A stretch of DNA of 64,000 nt from Notamacropus eugenii (lineage: Eukaryota; Chordata; Mammalia; Diprotodontia; Macropodidae), in NCBI RefSeq assembly GCF_028372415.1, contig NC_092875.1:147096856-147160855 (forward strand), read 5' to 3'. This document shows positions 1 through 11,862 of the stretch, in pieces. The notes beneath the pieces were generated by a model. It had not been told where the DNA came from. It made no database searches and was given only the letters and a program-made list of their open reading frames with translations. Each line of letters begins with the position of its first letter. Position 1 is the stretch's first letter. The position numbers were made by a program, and so were the translations under genes.

Positions 1-39
1 AACCTTTAGTCACACACCAATGCTCCCTCTTACTCCCAG

Positions 40-495
40 TATAAAATACAGTCATTCAATTGACATTTAAATCCCTTATGACCTAGTCTCTTTCTACCTT
101 TTCAGTGTTTTTATACTTTATGCCCTTCCACATATTCCACAATCCAGACATACTAGACAACTTGCTATTTTCATCTCCATAGCTGTCTTCCATGCCTAGA
201 AAGTTCTCCCTCCTCATATCTACCCCTTAGAATGTCTGGCTTCTTTCAACATTCAACCTAAATGACATCTTTTAAATGAGACCATTCCTGGTCTCCGTTC
301 TCTGCCCCTTCCCCAGACTTCTATTCTAGGGTAACCTTCTATCCACCATTTACATATCTTGCAGTTACCTATTTATTTATATGTAGTCTCCAGAATTAGA
401 GGATAAGGACTATTTTTCCACATTTACTTCTACCCACAGTACCTAGTACAGTGTTTGGCCCATGTTAAATGCTTAATTGTTCATCTCTTACTTCA
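40..495 (+). mobile_element. L2 LINE 3' fragment
   Basis: Weak L2 body similarity ends in CCACAGTACCTAGTACAGTG and TTAAATGCTTAATTG, the L2 3' terminus. Confidence 0.6.
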
Positions 496-869
496 TTCTT
501 TCCCACTGTAGACTTTCCAAATCCCCATAGGATGAATAAAGGTTTGCACTCATGAAGTGTGTCTCAAGTTTTCTTACCCATCAAGAATAGGAGGCTTGTC
601 TTGGAGGCTAAGGACAATATCTTAAAGAAGAAAATCCCAGGCAAGAATGTGTTACTTTTTCAAGAGAAACCTCTGTTCATGATGAAGAGGGGACACAGCT
701 CTGCCTCTACCAGGACTCTATTTGGGCTGATTTCTGCAGGGAGGAACACAACAGTAGAGTAAAAATTCCAAATCTACACTTCCCATCTTGCATCTGTTTA
801 CTGGATATTTCTTCTAGGCCATTTTACAATTGCCTCATATTCAATAATTCTAAGATCAAATTCATTGTC
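496..869. other. No feature recognised
   Basis: AT-rich unique-looking sequence. A 67-codon open frame at 559-762 has no recognisable motif. Confidence 0.5.
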
Positions 870-1085
870 ATTGCCAGGAGATAATGCGTAAGATCATCAG
901 ACTTGGAGTCACAAAAACCCAAGTTTGAAGCCCACCCCAGATGTTTACAGCATAAGTAATCTAACCTCTCTCAGTTTCAGATTTTCACCTGTAAAATGAG
1001 ATGATACTAGCAACCACCTTCTAGAGTTGTTGTGAGGATAAAATGTGACAATATAGGAAATCATTTTGCAAACATTTAAGATAGT
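870..1085 (+). mobile_element. MIR SINE
   Basis: GACTTGGAGTCACAAAAACC (tRNA-like part), CACCTGTAAAATGAGATGAT and GTTGTTGTGAGGATAAAATG (core and 3' part). Confidence 0.75.
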
Positions 1086-1875
1086 TATTATTATTGTTGT
1101 CATTCAGTTCAACTATACCTCTTTTTAAATACTTGTTCAATGTAAGAACATTGTGATTGACGATGGAAAAAATACAAAGATAAAAAAGGCTGTGCTCCCC
1201 TGTGCTCAAGCAACCTCTACTAGCAAGGAGCTTGCAAGATTATGCAATCTAGTACTTGCCTCCATAGAACTGTTGTGATTACAACAGTCAAGAGAGTTGC
1301 TACATGCAAAAAGGCTTTTGAAGCAGCAAAGTCCTATAGAAATTGAAACTCTACTTATTAACATTTAAAATTTCCTTCAGCTTGAGGTTCAGTTTCACAA
1401 GGTTCAGGAAACCTGAAAAAGAAAGCTACTGGAGTAAACTTTGGGATGATTGGAATTCTGTATCTAGTCCCAGGATTTACAACATTTTTTTTTTATTAGA
1501 AGTCACTCTATTTTAATGTAATGGAGCCTACCTAGCAATAAATACAAATGACTTATTAATATTTTTGAATTTTGAATAATGCAAAGTGGTATCAGGATCC
1601 GGTTGCTAAAGAGGCCCCTGAGAGAATAAGTAAGCATTTGTTCTGGGGATAATTACAGAAGAGAAAAACCATTTCATCCATCAGGTCACTCTTTCAACCA
1701 GTCCATTTTATAATAATAAATATTGCATAGAGAGTCCAGTGGCATTCAAGATCTACTTTTCTATAGTCAATAAAAAAGAGATACATTACCCTTGTGGAAT
1801 AAACATGTGCCCATCCTGTATTCAGCAGCAAGTATGACCTGCTTGCTTTTTATCAGACTAAAAGCATAATGCAAA
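1086..1875. other. No feature recognised
   Basis: AT-rich, no coding signal or repeat that I can name. Confidence 0.5.
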
Positions 1876-1960
1876 TCAATCAACACACATTTATCAAGCA
1901 CTCGCTATATGCAAGGCACTGTGCTTTGTCCTAAGAAGACAAAACAGTATGATACTAACC
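1876..1960 (-). mobile_element. L2 3' terminus
   Basis: ACACATTTATCAAGCACTCG then CAAGGCACTGTGC is the reverse complement of the L2 end. Confidence 0.55.
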
Positions 1961-2164
1961 TCTTATATCTCTCTTTTCCTTATCAGCTAAACTCCTTGAA
2001 AAAGCTGTCTAAGTTGGGCACCTCTATTTCCTCTTTTCTCATTCTTTTCTAAACCCTCTGACCTCAGGGAAATTAAATAGTTAAATGATAATGATAATAG
2101 TGCCCTAAACTTGTGTAGCACTTGTGATAATTTTTAAAGTGTTTTTTAACATACATTTTTAAAA

Positions 2165-2250
2165 TTGGATAATGTCCCAAATTTAGAGCTAGAAGGAACC
2201 TCAAAAGTCCTTGAGACCAATTCCTCATACATACAAGACAGTAAGTGTTG
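2165..2250 (+). mobile_element. L3/CR1-like 3' fragment
   Basis: TTTAGAGCTAGAAGGAACCT, then GTCCTTGAGACCAATTCCTC. Confidence 0.5.
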
Positions 2251-2692
2251 CAGGAATGAATGGGTAGATGGATGGATGACCCTATACTATCTCTCTTGGA
2301 CACACCCATGAGTCTGGCCAGTAGTCCAAGGAGTGGGCTTCCATGTCCATGGGATGCCCTGGACTTGATGAGGCAGTTTATAGGTGTAATGATTCTGCCT
2401 GTGAGTGACCAAAGAAAAACCATGGAGTGTAAGAGATGAAAGGGCAATGAACAGGCAGGTACCATCAGAAATCTGGAAGTATAGGGTGACCCAACAATAT
2501 AGCTACTAGGTATTTATCCCAAGGAGATCAAAGAAATAGGATACATATGTCCAAAAATATTTATAGCAACTCTTTTTGTGGTGGTGAAGAATTAAAAACT
2601 GAGAATGTTCCTATCAATTGGAGAATGGATGAACAAGTTATGGTTTATGAATGTGATGGAATACTATTATCCTGTAAGAAATGATCAAGTTG

Positions 2693-2822
2693 GGATAGCT
2701 AGGTGGCACAGTAGATAGAATATCAGTCCTGGAATCAGGAGGATCTGAGTTCAAATATGACCTTAGGCACTTAACACTTACTGGCTGTGTGATACTGGGT
2801 AAGTCACTTCATCCCAATTGCA
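2693..2822 (+). mobile_element. tRNA-derived marsupial SINE inserted in L1
   Basis: Begins GGGATAGCTAGGTGGCACAG, which is the tRNA-like A-box head, with GAGTTCAAATATGACC as the B-box region, then CTGGCTGTGTGATACTGGG. The near-repeats AGAAATGATCAAG (2677-2689) and AGAAATAATGAAG (2970-2982) look like a decayed target duplication. Confidence 0.75.
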
Positions 2823-2972
2823 GAAGGAAGGAAAGAAGGAAGGAAGGAAGGAAGGAAGGAAGGAAGGAAGGAAGGAAGGAAGGAAGGAAGGAAGGAAGGA
2901 AGGAAGGAAGGAAGGAAAGGAAAGGAATGAGGGAGGAAGGAAGGGAGGGAGGGAGGCAGGAAGAAAGGAAGA
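2823..2972 (+). repeat. (AAGG)n microsatellite
   Basis: Nearly pure AAGG units run to about 2917, then degenerate purine repeats to 2972. The tract grew from the SINE tail. Open frames across it on both strands (KEGR-type and LPSF-type repeats) are artefacts. Confidence 0.97.
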
Positions 2973-3824
2973 AATAATGAAGGAATGGTTTCAGAAAAAC
3001 CTAGAAAGACCTTTATGAACTGATGCAAAGCGAAATGAGCAGAATCAGGAGAATAACCTACACAGTGACAGCAAAATTGTAAGGAAAATCAACTGCAAAA
3101 GACCTGGTAACTCTGATCAATACAATAATCCACCACAGCTCCAAAGGGTTCATGCTATAAAATGCTATCCACCTCCAGATAGAGAAGTGATGGAAGCAGA
3201 GTGCAGATTGAAGCATATTTTTTTCCCTTTTTTTATTTCTTACCTTTTTTTCAGGACATAGCTAATGTAGAAATATGTTTAAAATGACTATATTTGTATA
3301 CTGAGTATTCTATTGCTTGCTTTTCTCAATGGGGGGGAGAGAGACGGAAGAATGGAGAGAATGTGGAACTGAAAATAAAAATTAAATTTAAATTAAATTT
3401 TAAAAGAAAGTATAAAGTAACTGCCACATTGACATCCAAAAAACAAAGCAGACAAGCAAAGTCTCTAAGAGCCAAGCAAGTCATCTTCCTGGGGTGAGGA
3501 GTGAGGGGAAGATTCAAAGAAAGGGAAGAAGTTAAATAAACTATGAAGTGACTCATTAAACCATAAAGGGATGGGAATTCAAAATGAGCCCAGAGCAAAG
3601 AGCTCAAGTAGAATAGGTCAAAAACTAAGTATATTCATTGTGAGCATAAGTAGGAGAGGGAATGTGCCTGGACCCTCAAATCTAGGTACAAATTAAGCTG
3701 TAAAAGTATCTAAACATGTCCGAAAGAGAACTCACCATCTTTACTTCCCACACTCTTCTTCCAAACTTCCCCTTACAGCCAAGGATACTACTCTACTTCC
3801 AGGGAAGTGAGGGAGAGAGAAAAT

Positions 3825-4075
3825 AAGTATTTGTTAGCACCTACTATGTGCAAGGCACTATTCTAAGAACTTTAGAAATATCATCTTATTTGATCCTCAC
3901 AACAATCCTGAGAAGTAGGTGCTATTAATATCATCCCCATTTTACAGTTGAGAAAGCAGAGGCAGAGGTTAAATGACTAGCCCAGGTTCACATAGGTCAT
4001 AAGTATCTGTGGTTAGATTCAAGCCCTAGGTCTTCCTGACTCCAAGTCTACTTCTCTGTACCACCTAATTCCCAG
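3825..4075 (-). mobile_element. MIR SINE
   Basis: Plus strand TAGCACCTACTATGTGCAAG, TTTGATCCTCACAACAATCC and CATCCCCATTTTACAGTTGA. Confidence 0.8.
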
Positions 4076-4179
4076 TCACTCAGGCCCACAACTTCACAAG
4101 CTTTCTCTTAAGCTTCTCTTTCTCTCTCCCATGACTAGCCACTACTATTTTGGTAACATAGTAGTAGCATTTCTCACAG

Positions 4180-4835
4180 AGACTCCTGCATTAGCTTTCT
4201 AAATGATCTTTCTAAATGGGCAAGTCTCTCCTCACTCTAATCCATTCCCCAAGATGTTTTTTTTTTTTCTAAAGCCCAGGTCTGACTATATCATCACTCC
4301 CTGATCAAGGAACTCTAAGGTCTCCCTATTTCCTCCAGAATCAATTATAAATTCTCTTTTGGCATGCCATGAAAAATAATCACAACTTGACTCATTTTTT
4401 CCTGTTCGGTCTTTATACTCTTGACCTCATCTACACACTTTCTGATCCAGCAAGACCTGCCTTCTTGCTCTTTCTCACACAGCATTCCTTCTCCCTCTCT
4501 GTCTTTGCACTAGTTTACCCCATGCCCAGAATAACCTCTTCTCTTCTCTGCCTTTTAGTCTCCTTGGCTTTCTTCAAGATTCAACTCAAAGCAAACCTTC
4601 TGCAGACAACCTTTCCTAGACTTTCTCTCACCCTCCCCTCCTCCCCCAGTGCTGTAGATTGCCTCCTGTCTACTCTATATAAATCTTTTATTAGTTATTT
4701 ACACATTGTCCCTCCATTAGAATGGGAATTCCTTTCAGTCAGGGACCATATTGGTGTTTTTTTTTTAATTTTCATTGTAACCCCAGCCCTTAGCACAATG
4801 TCAGGCACATAATAAGTAATTAATAGGTGCTTTTT
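4180..4835 (+). mobile_element. L2 LINE 3' portion
   Basis: Continuous L2 3' sequence: CCCAGGTCTGACTATATCAT, TTTGCACTAGTTTACCCCAT, TTCAAGATTCAACTCAAAGC and GGCACATAATAAGTAATTAA. The 147-codon open frame inside (4369-4812) is an L2 by-product. Confidence 0.8.
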
Positions 4836-5984
4836 TTATTGGCTGATTAATAATATTGCTAGTTCCACAGAGGAATGAGTTGCAAATCATTGGCTCTGCT
4901 ACCAAGAACATCTGAGATAAGTAAAAAGAGGGTGAATAGAAGAGGGTGGTAAGGCATGGAACAGCCCAGCTGAGGTATCTCAGGGCCCCATATTGTAGGT
5001 TCAGGACTGACCAAGGTGGTCGGCAGCAGGAATGGCCACATTCAATCTCTAATGAGCCAGTGGCCAAGAGAGGTGAGACAAACACTGTTTTCAATACTGA
5101 TTCTAAAAAGCAGCAAAGGGCATGCCTGTAACTGAGGGACGCAGTCAGCCATAAATAAATAGAAAGAGATGAGGGCAGAGGCAGAATCAACAGACTAGGA
5201 CAAAGGTAAGTATGAGCAAAACCAGTAACAAAGGAAGGATCTGAGCATCTGCAAAACAAGCAAAAGAAACAGAAAAAATAGAAGAAAAAGAAAAACTAAC
5301 CCAAACTCTTGTCTTAAGTTCAGTCTCAGTGAACTGGGAGCGTTTGCCAGTTGTTAAGCTAGAATGGGTGACAGTTCTGTAATGGGGGGCTCTGGCATAT
5401 CTTTCCCTCCTGCTGAAGTGGGAAGCAGGTCTGATAGGAAAAGTGCTGGACAGAGGTCAGTTGACAATGGCTTCCAATTTCAGTGAAACTACATTGTAAT
5501 GTCCTTTCTCCAAGATCGCTTTGAAATTAACCAACATTTGATCTCTAGCCCAAGTCACTGGACTGGTAATCCTCTTTTCTTCTTCCTAAAATTGAAATCT
5601 TCTGTTGAATAGGTGTTCAAGAAGGTCTAATGATTAGGTTGGATTGAAAGCAAACAAAACATATTCCCTTAACCAATAACAAATTTGTTTGAGGGGAGGG
5701 GGAGGGAATTTGTTTGAAGCCAATGTGTTTGGAGTTTTAGTAACTCCTAAGCAACTAACAAACCATTTGAAGGTCAGTACTTTCCAAACACGTGGTAGAA
5801 TGAAGTTGCTTAAAACAACAGGTGGAATAAATCCAATTTGATGGGGAAAAGACAATTTAATTGTGTTTCTTTGATTTAATTTGATTAGAGGGGGAAACTG
5901 TATAAAAGCATTTCTTTCCCCCAAGAATGACCCATTCCCAATGGTTTAAATTTTTTCTACTCTTCAATACTTCTGCTATTGTGA
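4836..5984. other. No feature recognised
   Basis: Open frames of up to 152 codons (4801-5259 minus) have no family signature and overlap L2-end sequence. Confidence 0.5.
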
Positions 5985-6372
5985 AAATCCCATCTCAGAT
6001 AGTTCCTAGCTATGTAACTCTGGGCAGGTCCCCTTGCATCCAGGACCATCTCCATTCATCCTGATCTATATCTGACCACTGGACCCAGATGACTCCAGAG
6101 GAGAAAGTGAGGTTGGTGACTCTGCACAGCCCTGTCTCAGTTAAATCCAACTCCCTTGCAAATCAAGGCATCACCTCCCTGATATCATGATCCTCTTCAA
6201 GAATGAAGGACAAACAACAATAACTCTGGGCAGTCATTTAACCTCCTTCAGCCTTGGTTTCCTTATTTGTAAAATAGTGGTAATAATAACTCCTACCTCA
6301 AAGGGCTGGTGTGAGACTCAAATGAGATAATACATGAAAAGCATTTTATAAACCTTAAAGCCCTAGATAATA
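5985..6372 (+). mobile_element. MIR SINE split by a younger SINE
   Basis: GCTATGTAACTCTGGGCAG (left) continues after the insertion as GTCATTTAACCTCCTTCAGC and TCAAATGAGATAATACATGA. Confidence 0.75.
6028..6220 (+). mobile_element. SINE or truncated LINE with RTE-type tail
   Basis: 193 bp flanked by a perfect 13-bp duplication TAACTCTGGGCAG (6015-6027 and 6221-6233). The 3' end GATCCTCTTCAAGAATGAAG then GACAAACAACAA resembles the 3' end of the RTE-like LINE at 35950-35989. Confidence 0.85.
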
Positions 6373-6376
6373 TTAC

Positions 6377-6937
6377 TGATAGAGTCCTAATAGAGTTGCC
6401 TCCAGGTCCCCATTGGCCAACTTCATTACAGGCCCACTGTCCTTACCTACATCCTCCCCCGCAATGCCCTAACTTCATGTAGGCCTCACTGCTCACTAGA
6501 ACAACATAATTCATCTAGCCCAAGACAGAACCACAGTTCTTAACTATATATGTTGACCAGACAGGACCCCACAATAACTAGCCAGTTGGAGGGCAGTAAG
6601 ACCAGAATGTTTTACCACTAAGCCATACATGGGACCCCTCCTCCATTACCTAATCCCTTAACAAACTCCTCCTGCCTTTTTAATATTAATCACATTCCTA
6701 CATTCTATGTAAATTTCTGATACATAATTGTAACTTTACCCTATAAAATCCATCTTGCTCTCTCTGAGGTTGCTGGTTCCTCTTGGAAGTTAGCTGACTT
6801 CATGAGAGGCGTCAATCTCAATAAATGCTTGTACTTGGATTAGAGGTGATCTGACTCTGAATTCTTTGAGATGGTTCCACCACAACACATCATGAAACCT
6901 CAACAGTTTTTGGTATCCCTGGGGTTAAACCTCAACA
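6377..6937 (+). mobile_element. Solo LTR of an endogenous retrovirus
   Basis: 561 bp, starting TG and ending CA, between 4-bp duplications TTAC (6373-6376 and 6938-6941). It has TATAAAA at 6742-6748 and AATAAA at 6820-6825, about 75 bp apart, in the order of U3, R and U5. No primer-binding site or gag/pol sequence follows. A 4-bp duplication fits a gammaretrovirus-like integrase. Confidence 0.7.
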
Positions 6938-6941
6938 TTAC

Positions 6942-7075
6942 TGTATCTGTGACTTTTGACCAATCACTTAAACTTCCTGAGACTCGGTTTTGTCATCTGT
7001 AAAATGAGGGACTTGAATGAGATGGCCCCTAAGTTTTCTTCTAGTTTCCCTTCTGCTGATCTGTGATAGACTGGG
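6942..7075 (+). mobile_element. MIR-type SINE fragment
   Basis: CAATCACTTAAACTTCCTGA, then GTCATCTGTAAAATGAGGGA and GAGATGGCCCCTAAG. Confidence 0.7.
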
Positions 7076-7184
7076 ACAAGGAACAGCTTGGAAAGCAGAA
7101 AAATGTGCTAGTCAACCTAATGTGAAGAGAAGTGGGGGAGGAAGATCCTTCTCTTATGTGAAAGTTTCAGGCAGTGTATTTGAG

Positions 7185-7330
7185 AAAATCATAGACCCTG
7201 AGAACTAGAAGAGATTTTAAAGTGCATCTAAGCCAGCCCTCTTGTTTTAGAGATAAGAGAACTAAAGCTCAGAGAGGACAGGTGGTTTGTCCAAGGTTAC
7301 ACAGTTTGTTGATGGCAAATAGTACTAGGC
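7185..7330 (+). mobile_element. L3/CR1-like 3' fragment
   Basis: CATAGACCCTGAGAACTAGA, then AACTAAAGCTCAGAGAGGAC and GTCCAAGGTTACACAG. Confidence 0.55.
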
Positions 7331-8190
7331 TGTGCACCCTAAGGAAGAAAGCAGGGACTTTATATTCCCAACACTCTTAGTACAGTGGTTTGCTCACAAC
7401 AGATTCTCAAAAAAGAATGTTATTGACATAAGCCATAGCCCTAAGGAGATGTTGTTTACCTTATGGTGAAGATGAGGAATGGGGTAGCTATGTGAGGAGT
7501 TCTTGAAAGTAGCTTCTAATAAAATCTCTAGCTATGCCAGCAAAATTCATGCATGGGAAGAGCAAATTGAATGCCCCAATAGAGAAAGAAGCCAATTAGA
7601 AAGTCAAGGACACCAACTGTGAGCTATAACAAACGTATCTTTTGTCAGCAAAGGGGGGAAGGAAAAATGGCCTTGGTGGTTTCAATTTGAAATCTTAATA
7701 AACTTAGAAGGAAATAAGCTCCATCTTTCCCTAGGATATGTCCTCAACTAATTATATGGTCTCCACAAGCTAAAATCTTCAATCAAAGTGGTTCCTGGAA
7801 ATGGGAGGCATTCAACATTGAAAAAAGAAGAGTGCTACTATTTTTTATTTGAAATTTAGCCAATGATGTCCAAATTACACAAATAAAAAGAGCTCATCTT
7901 CACTTCAATTAATCCAATGACCCTCCCTGGGATTTCATTGAGCACTGTGCTTAAATATAGAAAATCATCAGGAGGGCCATGAATGCATTTGCATTCAAAT
8001 CTGTCCAAAGTCGACATAAATAGACACTCTCCAACATTGTTTTCTCTTCATGTGGGAGAAGGATTAGACATTTTGCTCAGCCCAGGAGACAAAACTGGGA
8101 GAAATGGCAGGAAGTTTCAGAAAGGCAGATTTAGACTTAATGCAAAAAAAAGCTTCCTAGCAGTTATAGCTAAATGTAGCTCTCTTCCTG
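7331..8190. other. No feature recognised
   Basis: No motif, repeat or exon-like conservation seen. Confidence 0.5.
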
Positions 8191-9535
8191 ATTTTTCTTT
8201 TATTAGAAAAGGTACTGTCATTTCCCAGTCATCCAGGCTCATGAGCTAGGTGTCATCTTTGACTCCCCATTCTCTTACTTTCTATGTCCAATCTATTGAC
8301 AAGCTTTGATTCTACTTTTGAAACATCTCTCATATATGTCCCCTTGTCTCCCCTGACACTGCCACCACCCTGGTAAAAGCCCCACTGTTGTGATGGAATA
8401 CTACTGTCCTATAAGAAATGATGAGCTCAGTGATTTTAGAAAAAACATGAAAACATCTGCATGAAATAATGAAGAATAAAATGAGCAAAACCAAGAGAAC
8501 ATTGTATACAGTAACAGCAATATCGTTTTAAAAATGACTTTGCATGAATAAGTTATTTTGACTATTATAAATAGCCAAATTAACTATAAAGGACACATAA
8601 AAAACATTATCTGTATCCAAGAAAGAACTGATAAATAAGGAATGTACAGAATAATTTCACATATAGAAAAATACACACACATATGTACATACATACGTAC
8701 ACACACCTATTTTTGTTTAATGGTAGCAATCTCTAGGACAGGGAGGGAAAGGGAAGAAAAAATTCATATGATAATTTTGTATATTTAAAAGGAACAGCAA
8801 ATTGTGCATAGTAGATCTGCAGTTTAATGTGCAATTATCTTTTTATTCTGCTATGTTATGGAAATGTTTTTTTAATCCATAAATTAAAAATAGAATTTTA
8901 AAGCCCCCTCATCTCACTCCTGTATTAGTTTCTATAATCTGTGGATTGTCTTCCTTGTTTCAAGTCTCTTTCCCCTCGTCAAATAGATTTTTTTAAGTAT
9001 AGGTCTAATTTTCCTATTTGATAAATGACAGTGCCTTCCTGTCACCTTCAGGATCAAATAAAAAAAATCCTCCATTTGACATTCAAAGCCTTTATAACCT
9101 TCTCTCTCCCATCTTTCCAATTTTGTTTCATCTTGCTCCCTTCCATGGACTATTTGATGCAATACCATTGGCTTCCTTACCGTTTCTCACATAAGGCACT
9201 CCATCACCTGACTCCAGGCATTTTCACTGGCTGTTCTTTCCTTTCTTATGTCTACCTCCTAGCTGTCCTAGCTTCCCTCAAGTCAGAGATAAAGCCCCAT
9301 CTTCTACAAGACCCAACTCTTTCTCATAGCACCTTACCTCTGAGACTATTCCCAATTTATCCTACACATAGCCTGTTTGAACATAGCTCTTTGTATGTTG
9401 TTGCTCCCTTTAGACTGTGAGTTCCTTTGGTGCAAGGACTGCCTTTTACCTTCCTTTTTATCCCCAGGACTTAGTATCAAGTCTGGCACATAGTAGGTGT
9501 ATAATGAATGCTTATTGACTTGGCTTGACTCTGAA
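8191..9535 (+). mobile_element. L2 LINE 3' portion, interrupted by L1
   Basis: L2 signature blocks are present at 8191-8383 (TTTGACTCCCCATTCTCTTA) and 8908-9535. The end carries TTAGACTGTGAGTTCCTTTG, then CTGGCACATAGTAGGTGTAT, typical of the L2 3' terminus. L1 occupies the gap. Confidence 0.75.
8384..8899 (+). mobile_element. 5'-truncated L1 3' end inserted in L2
   Basis: Begins near TGATGGAATACTACTGTCCT and ends in an A-rich tail. It is flanked by AAAGCCCC on both sides (8376-8383 and 8900-8907). Its removal restores the surrounding L2. Confidence 0.75.
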
Positions 9536-9869
9536 AGTGGAATGGGGTGCCTTTGAAGATAGCATATTTGCCCTTACTAGAAGTTTTAGAGGAAGAACGA
9601 ATCTTAACTTGGTGCCCATAAACCCATAATAGGTAGATTTCAGGGAGTCAATGAATTTAATTGCTTAAAATTTGGATGCCTCTGTTTCAATAGAATTTCT
9701 TTGCAGTACTACGTATTTTATTTTATGTATTTAAAAATGTGATTCTGAGGAGTCCACAAGCTTTACCAGCCTGCCAAAGGGTGAAACAAGAAAGATTGAG
9801 CAGACCTGCAGTAGAGACTAGAAAAGCATTTGTTTGGTGATGTTGCCCAGGTGATTTGTTGTGAGGTAA

Positions 9870-10090
9870 AATTAACAAAATCACAAAGTTTTGAGTTGGA
9901 AGGAGCCTCAGAAGCCTTAGAATCTAACCCATACCTGAAAAAGAATCTACTCTTCACCATACCTGGTATGTGATCTTCCAGCCCTTGCTTTGAGAAGTAA
10001 CCTTGACCTTCTAAGTTGGCTCACTCCACTTTTGGATAGTTCTTGTTATGAGAAAGGGCTTCCTTACATCTGAGCCTAAACTGACTCATT
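9870..10090 (+). mobile_element. L3/CR1 3' end
   Basis: TTTGAGTTGGAAGGAGCCTC, then CACTTTTGGATAGTTCTTGT and GCTTCCTTACATCTGAGCCT, conserved CR1-type 3' UTR blocks. Confidence 0.7.
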
Positions 10091-10340
10091 TCAATTCCAT
10101 TCACCAAGCATTTGCTAACTACCTACTCCCTACTAAGTCTTATGCTAGACACTGATGATATGAAAGAATGAAAAACAAAACAAAACAAAATGGATTCTGC
10201 CTTGAGGAGCTTCTATTTCCTGGGAATGAAGTCAGGATGCGTCTATCAGATGTGAACAATACAAGGTAATTTGAGATAACACTAACAACTGGAGGATCAA
10301 GTGGGGTTTCCTGGGAAAGGTGGCACCTGAGCTGAACCTT
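10091..10340 (-). mobile_element. L2 3' end
   Basis: Plus strand AAGCATTTGCTAACTACCTA, then GAGGAGCTTCTATTTCC, is the reverse complement of the L2 terminus. Confidence 0.6.
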
Positions 10341-10449
10341 GAATAAAGAAATCACTCCCATCCTTCTCAGGATAATGGTAGCACAGAGATTCAGAGGTTC
10401 TGAAATGTGTGGTACCAGGGAACACATAGCTTAGGTGTCCCTGAGGCAC

Positions 10450-10655
10450 TTCTAGTCATAGAGTTATAGAGAGAGAGAACTCTAGAGGTGAAAGGAACCT
10501 TATTGAATATCTATTACAGATGAAGAAACTGAGGACTGGTAAGATAAAAAATACTTCCTCGATGTCATAGATCTAGTTTAAGTAGCAGTGTCAAAACTAG
10601 GACCCTGGATTCCAGGCTCCCAGACCATCACTTTTTGGACTACACAACATTGCCC
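10450..10655 (+). mobile_element. L3/CR1-like fragment
   Basis: GTGAAAGGAACCTTATTGAA, then ACAGATGAAGAAACTGAGGA. Confidence 0.5.
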
Positions 10656-10949
10656 TATTGAAGAACCTGGCCCAGACTGAAAATAAAGTAAAACAAAGCA
10701 GAATAACAAGTGAACATTCAAGTCAACTCAGCAAATATTTATTAAACTCTATTATGTCAGAAGCTCTAGGGCTACAAAGACTAAAAATGACAGTCTTTGA
10801 CCCATCATTGAGTTTATGGTGGAGTAAGAGGGATAAAGAAGCATCTAAATAATTCTCATAGAAGCATAGATTTTGAATATAGAACGTGGAACAGTTGATA
10901 CTAAGAGAAAGAAGAGAACGATCATGGATTTGAGAAATATATTGGTCCT

Positions 10950-11283
10950 CTTAAACAACTCGAAAAGACTCATGATGGAAAATGCCATCCACATCCAGAG
11001 AAAGAAACATGGAGTCTGAATGTAGATTGAAGCATACTATTTGCTCTCTTTTTTGTTTTGTTTTGCTTTTCTTTTTCATAGTTCCTGGTATTCATTCCAG
11101 TTCTTTAATACAACATGACTAATGTGAAAATATGTTTAATCAGAATGTATACATGGAGCCTGTATTGGTATTGTACACCATCTTGGGGAAGGGAGAGGGG
11201 AGGGAGATGGAGAAAAATTAAAACTTATGGAAGTGAATGTTGAAAATTAAAAATCAATTAATTTATTTATTTTTAAAAAAGAA
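10950..11283 (+). mobile_element. 5'-truncated L1 3' end with 17-bp duplication
   Basis: Contains AAAAGACTCATGATGGAAAA, CATCCACATCCAGAGAAAG and the G-rich GGGGAAGGGAGAGGGGAGG, ending in an A-rich tail. The flanks AGAAATATATTGGTCCT (10933-10949 and 11284-11300) are identical. Confidence 0.88.
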
Positions 11284-11599
11284 AGAAATATATTGGTCCT
11301 GACTTTTCTGGTTTCTTACTCTTTTTAGCACTTCTCCATATTAATTATTGTCTTCTTACTGAGTTCCAACTGCTCCTAGAAATGAACTGTAACATGATTT
11401 TGGAGGCCAAGAAAATGAGAGGAATGGGAATGGGATGACAGAGAAAACATGTTTTAAAGTGACCACAAGACCTGGTGGAATTTCTCTTGAAAGGAAGATG
11501 GCCATGCACGTGATTCACATGTATAATTCTGCTATATGGACTCAGATGTCATTAATTAAGATTCCCAAATCATGATAATATATTGAAAAGCCTTACAGA

Positions 11600-11790
11600 A
11601 AAATTATTCTTTAATTCAATTCAATAAATATGCATTGAATAAATATGTATGTGAAGCTCTGTGTTTGCTTTTGAGGAAGATATAAGGATAAATAAAATCT
11701 GATCCTTTCCCTTAAAGATCCTACAGTTCATCTTGGGGACATAAGGCACATGTAGAAATTAAATTGTAAGAAGACTTGTTGCTAGGGACA
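11600..11790 (-). mobile_element. L2 3' end
   Basis: Decayed reverse complement of the L2 terminus (AATAAATATGCATTGAATAA, then CTTAAAGATCCTACAGTTCA). Confidence 0.5.
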
Positions 11791-11862
11791 TATGTGTATA
11801 GACCACATATGTACATTTACATATATGTGTATGTCTATTTACACACATGTATGTATATAATT
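11790..11862. repeat. ATGT/ACAT-rich microsatellite
   Basis: Imperfect alternating ATGT and TACA units around CATATATGTGTATGTCTATT. Confidence 0.8.

Larger units (their letters stand above)
2480..3402 (+). mobile_element. L1 3' end, split by a SINE
   Basis: The first part (2480-2690) encodes an ORF2 C-terminal relic (LLGIYPKEIKEIGY-like, then MEYYYPV), comparable to PLLGIYP and MEYY in human L1 ORF2p. The second part (2983-3402) continues with TTTCAGAAAAACCTAGAAAG through the 3' UTR to an A-rich end. The interruption is a SINE with its AAGG tail. Confidence 0.75.

Noticed and set aside
2789..3028. KEGR- and LPSF-rich open frames
   Set aside because: Translations of the AAGG microsatellite and its complement.
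4369..4812. 147-codon open frame with hydrophobic stretches
   Set aside because: It lies entirely in a plus-strand L2 3' region and has no protein motif.
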